Position numbers and translations under genes: made by a program. From NCBI GenBank assembly GCA_028281925.1, contig JANQIX010000026.1:1-64000 (forward strand): a stretch of DNA of 64,000 nucleotides, written 5' to 3'. The DNA comes from Alphaproteobacteria bacterium (lineage in GTDB: Bacteria; Pseudomonadota; Alphaproteobacteria; DSM-16000; Inquilinaceae). The notes under the pieces are model-generated. The model ran no database searches and had not been told where the DNA came from. It worked only from the letters and a program-made list of their open reading frames with translations. Shown here piece by piece: positions 16,879 through 27,531 of the stretch (positions within the stretch are counted from its first letter, which is position 1; each line of letters begins with the position of its first letter).

Positions 16879-17390
16879 GCCACATCCTCCTCTTCCTCCA
16901 GGAAGGCGAGGCGGCGGCCACCGTCCATGCTCATGGCCTTGCGCAGCCAGGGGGGCGGGGATCCGGCAAGCAGCGTCTGCATGCGCTGCAGCACGGCGTC
17001 GATCGGCTCCGGCCCCTTCAGCTTCACGGGGTGGATCTTGCGGGCCACCACCTTGGCCGCCGCCGGGCCGCCGATGGCCAGCAGGAACAGGATCGCGCAG
17101 CCTTCCAACGCATCGGCGCGCGGGGTGATGCGGTCTTCGTCGGGCTCGGCATGCTCGCCGTCCTCGCCGCTGGTGCGGTCGAAGCCGATGGCCTCGACGA
17201 AGCGGCTGCCCTCGGCCGCCACCTCGTAGACCGCGAAGTTGCGCGCGCCGGCGAAATGGGCGTCCACCGTCTTCAGGTCGTGGGTTGCGAACGCGATCTT
17301 CATGTGTCCCCCCTTCGCCGCACCCCCGACGGGGCCGTCGGAGGCACGGTCGTCAATCAACCGCAAGCGGCGCTTCGGCGATGCCGTCAT
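16875..17390 (-). CDS. nifX: NifX, FeMo-co precursor carrier
   Basis: A 171-residue NifX. The start at 17390 (MTASPKRRLRLIDD) is chosen because the RRLRL segment is conserved in NifX and GGAGAG lies 5 bases upstream. This makes the gene overlap the 3-prime end of nifN by 38 bases. The alternative ATG at 17303 would begin directly at MKIAFATHDLKTVDAHFAGA. The dinitrogenase-cofactor-binding domain follows (FAVYEV, EGCAILFLLAIGGPAAAKVV). NifX carries NifB-co or VK-cluster between NifB, NifEN and apo-NifDK. Confidence 0.9.
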   Translation of the reverse strand: MTASPKRRLRLIDDRASDGPVGGAAKGGHMKIAFATHDLKTVDAHFAGARNFAVYEVAAEGSRFVEAIGFDRTSGEDGEHAEPDEDRITPRADALEGCAILFLLAIGGPAAAKVVARKIHPVKLKGPEPIDAVLQRMQTLLAGSPPPWLRKAMSMDGGRRLAFLEEEEDVA

Positions 17391-18723
17391 GGGCCCTCTC
17401 CATGCTGCCGTGGCCCGGGCTCTCATGCCCCTCATGGCCTTCGATCAGGATGTTGCCGATCCGGAAGATCAGGTCGCGCGTGCCGCGATAGCCGATGGTC
17501 ACGCGGGCCGCCGCCCCCAACCGGTCGAACACCGGAAAGCCGACGCGGTAGAGCGGAACGCCCAAGTGCTCTGCCGCCAGGCGGCCGTGGCTATGGGCGA
17601 CGATCAGGTCCGTGCCCGCGCCCGCCCGTTCCAGGTCGTCCAGGTCGCCGATGACGACGCTGTCAGCCGGCACGCGCTCCAGCGCCGAGCTGGCCGTCGT
17701 CGAAACCGCGGCCTGCAGGGTGCAGCCCATGTCGGCCAGGAAGCCGCCCAGGCTCAGCAGCAGGTCGGCATCGGCGGCGATCGCGACGTTTCGGCCGGCG
17801 AAGTAGAAATGCCCGTCCAGCATGGCGTCGACCAGCCGGCTGCGCTGGCGGCGAAGGTTCGCCGGCACCGGCCGGCCGCTGATCTCCGACAAGGCGGCGA
17901 TGAAGGCGTCGACCGGCCGCAACCCGACCAGCCGGTCGAAGACGCGGACCGGCACGCCTGCACGGCGTTCCAGCAGCTCTGCCGCGGGGCGCATCTGCTC
18001 GCCAATGGCCAGCGTGACGGCCGATGCGCCCATGCGGGGAATGTCGTCGACTTCCGTACCGCCCAGCGTGGTCGGCACATATTGCCGCGGCACATGCCCG
18101 TCCAGCGAGCCGGAGAGGTCCGGCAGCACGATGGGCTCAAGCCCGAAGGCAGCGACGATGTCGCGCAGCTCTTCCACATCGCCCGGCGTCAGATGGCTGC
18201 CGGGCAGAACGTTCACCTGGAGCGGCGACGGATCCGGCCGCCCCTCCGGCACCATCTCGGCGATCACCGCTTCGACGGCCGTGGCCCAGCCTTCCTGCAG
18301 CCCGCCGGCATAGTCCGGCGTGGAGGCGAGCACGACGGCCATGTCGGACCACTCGGGATGGCGCTCGCGCATTAGCCGCAGGTCGCCGAACGCGTCCTCG
18401 CCGCGCGTTTCGGTCAGCGCGGTGGAACAGAGGCCGATCAGCCGCGGTGCCGCGCGCTGGCGGATGTTGCTAATCGCCTCCTCGACATTCTCAGCACCGC
18501 CGAGGATGGTGCTCAGCTCCCCCATGGCGGTCGTCTGCAGCGGAATGGCCTCGCGGAAGTGGCGCACCATCAGCACGAGCGCAAAGGCGGTGCAGCCCTG
18601 GCTGCCGTGGAAAAGCGGCAGGCAGCGGTCGATGCCGAGAAAGGCCATGGCGCCGCCCAGGGGCGCGCTGGAGCGGGCCGGGTTTGTGGTGGCCGCCTTT
18701 CCGTTTCCGATGATGGCGGTCAT
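17353..18723 (-). CDS. nifN: NifN, FeMo-co scaffold beta subunit
   Basis: A 456-residue NifK-like scaffold protein. DRCLPLFHGSQGCTAF, the conserved HFREAIPLQTTAM and GLCSTALTETRGED are NifN landmarks. With NifE it forms the tetramer on which NifB-co matures to FeMo-co. The ATG at 18723 overlaps the nifE stop (ATGA); the same frame is open far upstream through nifE, but only as a shadow. The C-terminus is extended and His/Glu-rich (EGHEGHESPGHG), possibly metal-binding. Its 3-prime end overlaps nifX. Confidence 0.95.
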   Translation of the reverse strand: MTAIIGNGKAATTNPARSSAPLGGAMAFLGIDRCLPLFHGSQGCTAFALVLMVRHFREAIPLQTTAMGELSTILGGAENVEEAISNIRQRAAPRLIGLCSTALTETRGEDAFGDLRLMRERHPEWSDMAVVLASTPDYAGGLQEGWATAVEAVIAEMVPEGRPDPSPLQVNVLPGSHLTPGDVEELRDIVAAFGLEPIVLPDLSGSLDGHVPRQYVPTTLGGTEVDDIPRMGASAVTLAIGEQMRPAAELLERRAGVPVRVFDRLVGLRPVDAFIAALSEISGRPVPANLRRQRSRLVDAMLDGHFYFAGRNVAIAADADLLLSLGGFLADMGCTLQAAVSTTASSALERVPADSVVIGDLDDLERAGAGTDLIVAHSHGRLAAEHLGVPLYRVGFPVFDRLGAAARVTIGYRGTRDLIFRIGNILIEGHEGHESPGHGSMERAHDGIAEAPLAVD

Positions 18724-20114
18724 GGCGCCGCCTCCGCGCCTTCCCAGGGCGCAGGCGCACGCACCTGCGCCCAGATGGGGTGATGCAGCGCGCTGTCGAT
18801 CTGCTGTGCCAGGTTGGCCATGCCGACATAGCCGGCATAGGCGTGGTGGCGTTCCTGGTTGACGTCGACCCACGGGGTCTTGGTCTTCAGCGCCGTGAAC
18901 TGGGTGCGCCCGCCGGACAGCAGGATGTCGGCCTCGCCGCTGGTCAGGCGTCGCCACAGCTCCTTCGCCGGGATCTGGCCGAACATCTCCGCATCTTCGC
19001 CCATCAGGTCTCGGATGCGGTCCTTGTCGTCTTCGGTGGATTTGCGCACCGAGGTGCCGACCACGGTCATGCCCAGCTCTTGCAGGGCGGAAATCATCGA
19101 CCACGACTTGACCCCGCCGGTGTAGAGCAGCACGCGCTTGCCGGCGAGGCGGGGCAGATACGGCTCCAGCCGGTCCCAGGCCTTGGCCTCTTCTTCGGCG
19201 ATCAGATCCTGCGTGAGGCCGATCAGCGAGGGCGGGGCACCCTGCCGGACCAGCAGCTCGGCCATGCGCGTGAGCGCCGACGACGTCTCGCCGATGCCGT
19301 GGAAGGAGCCTTCGAAATAGGGGATGCCATAGTCCTGCTGCAGGCTGCGCGCCATCGCCACCATGGCCTGCGAGCACACGACCATGGTCGCCCGGGCGCG
19401 GTGCGCCGTCGCCACCTCGCGGTAGCGGGCATCGCCGCTGATCGACGCGAGCACGCGGATGCCCAGCCGCTTCAACAGCGGCGTGACCTGCCAGAGCTCG
19501 CCCGACACGTTGTAGTCGCCGATGATGTTGATATCGCGCGGGGTCCGCCAGTCCGGCTCCACCGTACCGATCACGTGCTTCAGAAGTGCTTCGCCGGCTA
19601 ACCGGTTGCCGAGGTTCTTGGACCCGGCAAAGCCCGGCGCGTTCACGGGGATGACCGGCGTGCCCAGCCGTTCCGCTGCCGCGGCGCATACCGCCTCCAC
19701 ATCGTCGCCGATCAGCGCCGGCACGCAGGTGGTGTAGACGAACACGGCCGGCGGCGCGTGGCGCTGCACGATCTCTTTGATGGCGCGGTAGAGCCTGCGC
19801 TCGCCGCCCTGGATGATGTCCATCTCGCCGAGATCGGTGGTGAACCCGGTGCGGTAGAGCGTCGGCCCGCTCGACTGCGAATTGCGGCTATCCCAGCTAT
19901 TGCCTTCACAGGCGATCGGGCCGTGCACCAGATGAGCCGCGTCGGTGATCGGCTGCAGCGCGATCTTCGAGCCGTCGAAGGCGCAGCCGCCGGCCGCCGC
20001 ACCGGGGACCAAGGAGCGCGGTGAGCACCCCTTCGCCCGCTGATGCTCCGGCTTCGACTGGTTGATGGCGCAGCCGGGCTGTTGGAACATGGCCGCACGC
20101 GTCTGTCTGCCCAT
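18720..20114 (-). CDS. nifE: NifE, FeMo-co scaffold alpha subunit
   Basis: A 464-residue NifD-like protein. PGAAAGGCAFDGSKIALQPI, HGPIACEGNSWDSR and YTTCVPALIGDDVEAV carry the cysteines that bind the NifEN O-cluster. GDYNVSGELWQVTPLLKRLG is family-typical. The N-terminus (MGRQTRAAMFQQPGC) is a little shorter than usual. The gene lies 45 bases after nifK and is coupled to nifN. Confidence 0.95.
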   Translation of the reverse strand: MGRQTRAAMFQQPGCAINQSKPEHQRAKGCSPRSLVPGAAAGGCAFDGSKIALQPITDAAHLVHGPIACEGNSWDSRNSQSSGPTLYRTGFTTDLGEMDIIQGGERRLYRAIKEIVQRHAPPAVFVYTTCVPALIGDDVEAVCAAAAERLGTPVIPVNAPGFAGSKNLGNRLAGEALLKHVIGTVEPDWRTPRDINIIGDYNVSGELWQVTPLLKRLGIRVLASISGDARYREVATAHRARATMVVCSQAMVAMARSLQQDYGIPYFEGSFHGIGETSSALTRMAELLVRQGAPPSLIGLTQDLIAEEEAKAWDRLEPYLPRLAGKRVLLYTGGVKSWSMISALQELGMTVVGTSVRKSTEDDKDRIRDLMGEDAEMFGQIPAKELWRRLTSGEADILLSGGRTQFTALKTKTPWVDVNQERHHAYAGYVGMANLAQQIDSALHHPIWAQVRAPAPWEGAEAAP

Positions 20115-20159
20115 GGGCGAGGTTCCCGATCTTCTGGTTAGCCTGCTAATGAACTGCCA

Positions 20160-21698
20160 TCAGCGCGTCAGGTCGAAGCTGATGTCGGTGACGCCGGCCT
20201 CGCCAGTGGCCTCATCCAGGCGGTCCAGGATCTTGTCGAGGATCGTCACCAGAACGCGCAGGCCGCCCTCATAGCCCCAGGTCGGGAACCGGTGGTGGTG
20301 GTGCCGGTCGAAGATGGGGAAGGCGAGGCGGATCAGGGGCGTGCCGGTATCGCGCTCCAGATACTTGCCGTAGCTGCTGCCGATCAGGAAATCGACCGGT
20401 TCGGTGCAGAGCAGCGAGCGCAGGTGCCACAGGTCCTTGCCGGGCCAGACTTGGCCTCCTTGGCCGTAGGGGCTCGCCTCCAGCATCTTGCCCATCTGCT
20501 TGGCCCAGGGCTTTGTGCCGTTGGTGGCCAGCACATGCTTGGGCTCGGCCCCCAGCTCCATCAGGAAGCGGCTGATGCCCATGCAGAAATCCGGATCACC
20601 GAAGACCGCGAAGGTCTTGCCGTGGATCAGGCTCATGCTGTCGGTCATGGCGTCGACCAGCCGGCCGCGCTCGCGCTGCAGGCCGTCGGGGATCGACTTG
20701 CCGGTCAGTTCCGCCACCGCCATCAGGAAGTCGTCCGTGGCGCCGACGCCCATGGGATAGTTGAAGGCCGCGGTGTCGTGGCCCTTGTCCTTCGCCAGAG
20801 CGAGAGTCTTCTTGGTGCAGAATTCCTGCATCGACACCGTCGCCTTGGCGTTCAGTGCCGCCTTCGTCGCATCCAGCGTCGTGCCGCCGTCATACATGCG
20901 AAACCGGCCGTCGCTAGGGGTGTCGTAGACGTCGGACTGGTCGGGCAGCACGGTGCAGTCGACCCCCATCAGGTCAAGCATGCGGCGGAGTTCACGAATG
21001 TTGCCGACGCAGAAGCCGTCGAACCCCGGCACGATGTTGATGGCGTCGCCCGCCTGACGCTCGCCGTTCTGCCAGAAATGGTTCAGGATGCCGGCCAGCA
21101 TGTTGTCGTAGCCGTTGACGTGGCTGCCCTGGAACGCCGGCGTGTGGGCGAAGGGCACGTCGAAGCCCTCGGGCACGGAGCCCTTGTCGCGCGCCTGGCT
21201 GATGAAGGCGTGCAGATCGTCGCCGATCACCTCGGCCATGCAAGTGGTCGACACGGCGATCATCTTCGGGCCGTAGAGCGCGTGCGCATTGGCCAGCCCG
21301 TCGATCATGTTGTTGAGGCCGCCGAACACCGCTGCGTCTTCGGTCATCGACGACGACACGGCCGAAGACGGCTCCTTGAAATGGCGCGACAGGTGCGAGC
21401 GGTAATAGGCCACGCAGCCTTGCGAGCCGTGCACGAAGGGCAGTGTGCCTTCGAAGCCCTGGGCGCAGAACACCGCACCCAGCGGCTGGCAGGCCTTGGC
21501 CGGATTGATGGACAGCGACTTCCGCTCGAAATTCTTCTCACGGTAGTCCCAGCCGCGCGTCCAGTCGTCCGTCTCGCGCACCGCCTGGTCGGTGTGGCCG
21601 CATTCGAACTGCTCACGCTTGGCGCGCAGCATCTCCCGGTATTCGGGCTCGTGGAAGAGATCGGCGTGATCCTTCACCGTGTCCGCAGTCTGGGGCAT
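20160..21698 (-). CDS. nifK: NifK, nitrogenase MoFe protein beta chain
   Basis: A 512-residue beta subunit. P-cluster cysteines appear in [15 protein letters not shown] / [14 protein letters not shown] and [13 protein letters not shown]. The C-terminal [21 protein letters not shown] is conserved. The start [20 protein letters not shown] at 21698 is favoured: GGGAG lies 8 bases upstream, while the ATG three codons earlier (21707) touches that same sequence. It forms the alpha2-beta2 MoFe protein with NifD. Confidence 0.96.
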   Translation of the reverse strand: MPQTADTVKDHADLFHEPEYREMLRAKREQFECGHTDQAVRETDDWTRGWDYREKNFERKSLSINPAKACQPLGAVFCAQGFEGTLPFVHGSQGCVAYYRSHLSRHFKEPSSAVSSSMTEDAAVFGGLNNMIDGLANAHALYGPKMIAVSTTCMAEVIGDDLHAFISQARDKGSVPEGFDVPFAHTPAFQGSHVNGYDNMLAGILNHFWQNGERQAGDAINIVPGFDGFCVGNIRELRRMLDLMGVDCTVLPDQSDVYDTPSDGRFRMYDGGTTLDATKAALNAKATVSMQEFCTKKTLALAKDKGHDTAAFNYPMGVGATDDFLMAVAELTGKSIPDGLQRERGRLVDAMTDSMSLIHGKTFAVFGDPDFCMGISRFLMELGAEPKHVLATNGTKPWAKQMGKMLEASPYGQGGQVWPGKDLWHLRSLLCTEPVDFLIGSSYGKYLERDTGTPLIRLAFPIFDRHHHHRFPTWGYEGGLRVLVTILDKILDRLDEATGEAGVTDISFDLTR

Positions 21699-21766
21699 GT
21701 CGGTCATCTCCCGGCCGCGCGGGATCGCCGGCGGCCGCTCAGAATTCAGGGATCGTCGGGGCGGCG

Positions 21767-23215
21767 TCAGGCCGCCCAGGGTGCCTTGAACATCCCCCAC
21801 ACCGGGCTGTTCACGGCCATGTCCATGTCGCGGGCGAAGACGGCGAACCCGTCATAGCCGTGATAGGGGCCCGAATAGTCCCAGGAATGGACCTGGCGGA
21901 ACGGCACGCCCATCTTCTGGATCGGGTACTTTTCCTTGATGCCGGAGCCGACCAGATCGGGGCGGATGCCCTCTACGAACTTCTCCAGCTCGTAGGACGT
22001 GACATCGTCGAAGATCAGCGTGCCGTCTTTCACGTATGAGGCCGTGCGCTGGTAGTCGTCCTTGTGCGCGAACTCATAGCCGGCACCAACGATCTTCATG
22101 CCCAGGTCTTCGTAGGCGTTGACCATGTGGCGCGGGCGCAGGCCGCCGACATAGAGCATCACCGTCTTGCCTTCCAGGCGCGGCCGGTAACGCTCCATGA
22201 CGGCATTGGCCAGCGGGCGATACTTCTCGATCACCCGTTCCGCCCCCTCCTTGATCGTGTCGTCGAAGAAGTCGGCGATGGCGCGCAGCGACATCTCGAT
22301 CCGCGACGGGCCGAAGAAGTTGAACTCCGTCCATGGGGTTCCGTACTTCTCCTCCATGTGCCGGGCGATGTAGTTCATCGACCGATAGCAGTGGATCAGG
22401 TTGAGCTTGGCCTTGGGCGCGCGCTCCAGCTCGGCCAGCGTGCTGTCGCCGGTCCATTGCGCGATCACGCGCAGGCCCATTTCTTCCAAGAGCTTGCGGG
22501 ACGACCAGGCATCGCCGCCGATGTTGTAATCGCCGATCACGACCACGTCGTAGGGCGTCGACTGGAAGTCGCCGTGCTCGTCCTCCCGCGCGAACACCCA
22601 GTCACGGATCACATCGTTGGCGATGTGGTGGCCTAGCGACTGGGAGACACCGCGGAAGCCCTCGCAGCGCACCGGCACCACGGGCTTGCCGATCTCCGCC
22701 GCCTTCTCGCGCGCCACGGCCTCGATATCGTCGCCGATCAGGCCCACCGGGCATTCGGACTGGACGCTGATGCCCTTGGCCAGCGGGAACAGCGCTTCGA
22801 TCTCGTCGATGATCTGGCGCAGCTTCTTGTCGCCGCCGAAGACGATGTCGCGTTCCTGATAGTCCGACGTGAATTGCATCGTGCCGAAGCTGTCGATGCC
22901 GGTGGTGCCGGTGTAGTAGTTGCGCCGCTGCGCCCAGGAATACTGGCCGCAGCCGACCGGCCCGTGGGAGATATGGGCCATGTCCTTCACCGGCCCCCAG
23001 ACCACGCCCTTGGAGCCTGCGTAGGCGCAGCCGCGGATGGTCATGACGCCGGGCAGCGACTTGACGTTCGACTTCACGCCGCAGTCGCTGGTGCCGTCAT
23101 CGGCGACGTTCAGGTGCTTGCGCCGCCGCTTGGCCGCCTTGTCGGGATAGGCCGACAGGACGTCTTCGATCAGCTGTTCGTGCAGGTCCCGGTCATTTGT
23201 GTAGTCGAGGCTCAT
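21767..23215 (-). CDS. nifD: NifD, nitrogenase MoFe protein alpha chain
   Basis: A 482-residue alpha subunit. P-cluster ligands occur in [30 protein letters not shown] and [15 protein letters not shown]. The FeMo-co ligands are the cysteine in [12 protein letters not shown] and the histidine in [18 protein letters not shown]. In that last motif a Val stands before the His where many NifD proteins have Met. This identifies a molybdenum enzyme rather than a VnfD or AnfD. It lies 38 bases downstream of nifH. Confidence 0.97.
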   Translation of the reverse strand: MSLDYTNDRDLHEQLIEDVLSAYPDKAAKRRRKHLNVADDGTSDCGVKSNVKSLPGVMTIRGCAYAGSKGVVWGPVKDMAHISHGPVGCGQYSWAQRRNYYTGTTGIDSFGTMQFTSDYQERDIVFGGDKKLRQIIDEIEALFPLAKGISVQSECPVGLIGDDIEAVAREKAAEIGKPVVPVRCEGFRGVSQSLGHHIANDVIRDWVFAREDEHGDFQSTPYDVVVIGDYNIGGDAWSSRKLLEEMGLRVIAQWTGDSTLAELERAPKAKLNLIHCYRSMNYIARHMEEKYGTPWTEFNFFGPSRIEMSLRAIADFFDDTIKEGAERVIEKYRPLANAVMERYRPRLEGKTVMLYVGGLRPRHMVNAYEDLGMKIVGAGYEFAHKDDYQRTASYVKDGTLIFDDVTSYELEKFVEGIRPDLVGSGIKEKYPIQKMGVPFRQVHSWDYSGPYHGYDGFAVFARDMDMAVNSPVWGMFKAPWAA

Positions 23216-23253
23216 GGGGGCCGGCCCTCCTTCTCGGGGCGAACGGTGGACGA

Positions 23254-24549
<1,296 letters not shown>

Positions 24550-24603
24550 TCACGTGGAACGGATCTTGCTGATTCCGAACCAGGGTCTGTCGGCATTCAA
24601 AAG

Positions 24604-24846
24604 TCCCTCCCCCTTGATGGGGGAGGGTCAGGGTGGGGGTGATGGCGCCGCACTGCCTCAGCAATCGTCACTCGGACATCCTGCGGGTTCGCCAAAACGG
24701 AATTGGGTATCTGCTGTACGGCCGTCTCGAGGTGCCGGTGCGTTCGAGCCCATGCAAATGGGGCCGTCGACGGGATATCCCTACATCTGCCCTTGCCAGC
24801 GGCCCGATCACCCCCACCCAACCCTCCCCCATCGAGGGGGAGGGCT
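24604..24846. repeat. Second inverted repeat pair upstream of draT
   Basis: TCCCTCCCCCTTGATGGGGG with GTCAGGGTGGGGGTGAT (24604-24643) recurs inverted as GATCACCCCCACCC followed by CCTCCCCCATCGAGGGGGAG (24806-24846). Each arm is itself a hairpin. The 160 bases between them show no gene. No draT promoter could be recognised in this stretch. Confidence 0.7.
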
Positions 24847-24914
24847 TCACGAGGGTTGTGGCTGTGAATGTCGACCGACCCTAGACACCTTCGAAACCAA
24901 GCGAACGCCCATCC

Positions 24915-25721
24915 GTGATCAGCGCAGCGACCGGCCAGTGGCAACTGGGCCACAGCACCAATCTCGTCGGCATTCCGACATCCGTGCTGGCCGATGCCGC
25001 GTTTAACGACGACGCCCGTCCACTGCACATCGCCGGCGTCCGCCAGATGCACCACGCACTGTTCGACAGGCTGGAGGACCCCGACGCGAAGGGCCACTGG
25101 TCGGAGATCTTCGAGGACCACATGGCCGAGTGGTTCGGCCTGCCCCAGGCCGGCACCAAGACGCCACGGCGCTATCACGCCAGCTATCTGCGCCTGTTGC
25201 GCGGCTGGGCGTTCGACAACAACGCGCGCGAGGGTGCGGTGCTGAAGGGCTGGGTGGAAAGCCGCTTCGGCCTCTACCCCACCTTTCACCGCGAGCCGAT
25301 CGGGCGCGTCGGCTCGCCCGCCTGGGCGCAGTATGTGGAAGACAAAATGGCATCCCGGTTCTATTCCGCCGCCGTGATGGCCCAGCTCGACCTGTTGTAC
25401 GAGTTCGCCCAATGGGTGCTGGCCCAGGCCGATCCGCCGCACCGGCAGGTGACGCTCTATCGCGGTGTCAACGACTTCGCCGAACACCAGGTGGTCCACC
25501 GCGTCGACAAGCGCCGGGTGATCCTCAGGCTGAACAACCTGGTTTCGTTCACCGCGCACCGCGACATGGCGAGCTGGTTCGGCGACCACATACTGGAAAC
25601 CGCTGTGCCGCTGGCCAAGATTCTGTTCTTCAACGAATTGCTGCCGCGCCACGCCCTGAAGGGCGAAGGCGAGGTGCTGGTGATCGGGGGGGATTACAGC
25701 GTCCAGGCCGCGTATTGGTGA
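24915..25721 (+). CDS. draT: DraT, NAD-dinitrogen-reductase ADP-ribosyltransferase
   Basis: A 268-residue enzyme that inactivates NifH by transferring ADP-ribose from NAD to one arginine when ammonium or darkness/energy stress is sensed. TNLVGIPTSVLADAAFN at the N-terminus, KTPRRYHASYLRLLRGWAFD and QVTLYRGVNDFAEH are DraT landmarks. The GTG at 24915 is the only ordinary start after an in-frame TAG. No good ribosome site is visible. It is divergent from nifH and its stop overlaps a possible GTG start of draG. Confidence 0.95.
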   Translation: MISAATGQWQLGHSTNLVGIPTSVLADAAFNDDARPLHIAGVRQMHHALFDRLEDPDAKGHWSEIFEDHMAEWFGLPQAGTKTPRRYHASYLRLLRGWAFDNNAREGAVLKGWVESRFGLYPTFHREPIGRVGSPAWAQYVEDKMASRFYSAAVMAQLDLLYEFAQWVLAQADPPHRQVTLYRGVNDFAEHQVVHRVDKRRVILRLNNLVSFTAHRDMASWFGDHILETAVPLAKILFFNELLPRHALKGEGEVLVIGGDYSVQAAYW

Positions 25722-25741
25722 GCGATAAGAAGGCCTTGGGC

Positions 25742-26656
25742 ATGACCGATCCGGCCCTGAACGATCCGGCCGTCGCAGACCGCGCGCTCGGCGCCTATCT
25801 GGGCTTTGCCGTCGGCGACGCGCTGGGCGCGACGGTGGAGTTCATGACGCGCGGCGAGATCGCGGAGCGCTACGGCATCCACTGCCGCATGATCGGCGGC
25901 GGCTGGCTGCGCCTGCGCCCCGGCCAGGTGACGGACGATACCGAGATGTCCCTGTGCGTCGGCCGCGCCATCCTGGCGGCCGGCGGGTGGGATCTGCGCG
26001 CGGTGTGCGACCAGTTCGCCCACTGGATGCGGGGTGTGCCGATCGATGTCGGCAACACCTGCCGCCGCGGCATCCGCCGCTACATCCTGGACGGTACGAC
26101 GGAGGCGCTGCCCAACGACGGCGATGCCGGCAATGGTGCTGCCATGCGCAACCTGCCTGTGGCACTCGCCACCCTCCACGACCCCGCAGCGTTCGAGGCG
26201 TGGACGCTCGAGCAGTGCCGCATCACCCACCACCACCCGCTGTCGGACGGTGCTGCGCTCGGCCTCGGTCGCATGGTGCAGGCGCTGATCCGCGGCGGCG
26301 GCGTGCCCGCGGCAAGGCGCGAGGCCCAGCAGATGGTCGAGCGGCACCCCTCGTTCCGCTTCGACCGCTACCGCGGCCAATGCTCGGCCTACATCGTCGA
26401 CACCGTGCGCACAGTGCTGCACTGCTATTTCCTGACCGACAGCGTGCGCGCTTGCATCACCGAGACCGTCAACCTGGGCGGCGACGCCGACACCGCCGGC
26501 GCCCTGGCCGGCATGTTGGCCGGCGCGACCTACGGCGCGAAGTCGATCCCGCGGGCCTGGGTGGGGCGCCTGGACCGGGAAGTGCGGGAGGAGATCAAGC
26601 AGCAGGGCGCAGGATTGTTGGAAGTAGTTGGGCGGTCTTGGGGTGGTGAGGCGTGA
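25742..26656 (+). CDS. draG: DraG, ADP-ribosyl-[dinitrogen reductase] hydrolase
   Basis: A 304-residue hydrolase that removes ADP-ribose from NifH and reactivates nitrogenase. The dinuclear-manganese motifs are complete: GFAVGDALGATVEFM, VTDDTEMSLCVGRA and NLGGDADTAGALAG. The ATG at 25742 has AAGAAGG 8 bases upstream. A GTG at 25718, overlapping the draT TGA, is an alternative that would couple translation. The frame is open further upstream within draT only as a shadow. The C-terminus is about standard length. Confidence 0.95.
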   Translation: MTDPALNDPAVADRALGAYLGFAVGDALGATVEFMTRGEIAERYGIHCRMIGGGWLRLRPGQVTDDTEMSLCVGRAILAAGGWDLRAVCDQFAHWMRGVPIDVGNTCRRGIRRYILDGTTEALPNDGDAGNGAAMRNLPVALATLHDPAAFEAWTLEQCRITHHHPLSDGAALGLGRMVQALIRGGGVPAARREAQQMVERHPSFRFDRYRGQCSAYIVDTVRTVLHCYFLTDSVRACITETVNLGGDADTAGALAGMLAGATYGAKSIPRAWVGRLDREVREEIKQQGAGLLEVVGRSWGGEA

Positions 26657-26810
26657 ATTGGCCGGACCTCGGACGTGGTAACTGGTGGTCGAATCCGGGC
26701 TCACACATCAATCCATTGCCGTTCACGGCTGCGAGACGCTCATTCGAACCATGGCGGCGCAGGATTGCCGGGAGCTGGCAACATCGGCCGGATGTCGGTG
26801 GATTGACTCT

Positions 26811-26829
26811 GGTGCGACCAGGTCGCACC
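26811..26829 (+). promoter_or_regulatory. Palindromic operator upstream of parD
   Basis: Perfect palindrome GGTGCGACC-A-GGTCGCACC ending 19 bases before the parD ATG. It is the probable binding site of the ParD or ParDE autorepressor. Confidence 0.7.
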
Positions 26830-26848
26830 ATCGTTTCGGAGGCAGGGC

Positions 26849-27124
26849 ATGACCGTCAAATCGTCGATATCGCTGACAGACCAGCAGGACGCCTTTGCCC
26901 GCGAACTGGTGCGGCAGGGGCGCTATTCCAGCGTCAGCGCCGTTGTTCAGCAGGGGCTCGATCTGCTGCGCCAGCAGACTGAGGCTCAGGAGGCGGAGAC
27001 GCAGGCGCTCAGTGCCCTCGTGTCACAGCGTCGGGCCGGTGCTTTCATGCCAGCCGAGCAGATGCAGGACCGGGTCGCGAGCATGCTCGACCGCAAGCGG
27101 CGAGAGCATGACGTGGCGGACTGA
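26849..27124 (+). CDS. parD: ParD-family antitoxin
   Basis: A 91-residue ribbon-helix-helix antitoxin. VKSSISLTDQQDAFARELVR is the DNA-binding RHH part, and RYSSVSAVVQQGLDLLRQQ is family-typical. The C-terminal half (QRRAGAFMPAEQMQDRVASML) should wrap the toxin. AGGC/GGAGG-type purines lie just upstream of the ATG. The 3-prime end overlaps parE by 17 bases. It stabilises its locus by neutralising ParE. Confidence 0.9.
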   Translation: MTVKSSISLTDQQDAFARELVRQGRYSSVSAVVQQGLDLLRQQTEAQEAETQALSALVSQRRAGAFMPAEQMQDRVASMLDRKRREHDVAD

Positions 27125-27467
27125 GTTCGCGGCGGATGCGGAGCGGGACTTCGAGCTGATTTTCGACCATCTTCTCGATGCCTACCAAAGCTTCGGCGAA
27201 GCGCCCGCCGATGCATTCGAGAAGGCCGCAGACAGGGTGGAGCGCATTCGCAGGGCCGCCGAGACGATTGCCCAAGCGCCCTATCGCGGGACGCTGCACG
27301 ACGACATTGCTTCAGCCTTGCGGCATGTGACGATCGACCGGGCGATCTTCTGGTTCGACGTGCACGAAGACGTCAAGACAGTGCGCATCCTTGCCGTGTT
27401 CTTCGGCGGACAGGATCATGTCAGGCACATGCTTCGCCGTTTGCTCGATCCGTCCGGGTCGGAATGA
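27108..27467 (+). CDS. parE: ParE-family toxin (RelE/ParE superfamily)
   Basis: A 119-residue toxin beginning MTWRTEFAADAERDFELIFD. FEKAADRVERIRRAAETIAQAPYRGTLHDD and RAIFWFDVHEDVKTVRILAVFFGGQDH match the RelE/ParE fold, the last segment being the usual C-terminal strand pair. ParE toxins typically inhibit DNA gyrase. The ATG at 27108 inside parD is the natural overlapping start. Both genes look intact. Confidence 0.9.
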   Translation: MTWRTEFAADAERDFELIFDHLLDAYQSFGEAPADAFEKAADRVERIRRAAETIAQAPYRGTLHDDIASALRHVTIDRAIFWFDVHEDVKTVRILAVFFGGQDHVRHMLRRLLDPSGSE

Positions 27468-27531
27468 CAAACCAACCCGAATTCACTGGGGATCATTGCC
27501 ACATCTGGATGCCAAGAATTCCGCTCCCGCC

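Noticed and set aside
18320-18862. Plus-strand frame opposite nifN
   Set aside because: Antisense to the conserved N-terminal half of nifN; no support on its own.
20292-21857. Long plus-strand open frame opposite nifK (521 codons)
   Set aside because: It is antisense to nifK in a GC-rich gene where the reverse frame stays open by codon bias. The translation is low-complexity (many His, Gln, Val, Arg) and has no family resemblance.
24597-25652. Minus-strand frame opposite draT
   Set aside because: It overlaps the inverted repeat pair and draT completely; the draT reading frame has all expected motifs.
26080-26656. Possible CRISPR-like or tandem repeats near draG end and parD
   Set aside because: Only the single 19-bp parD operator palindrome is present. 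No repeated unit with regular spacers exists anywhere in the window, so no CRISPR array is called.
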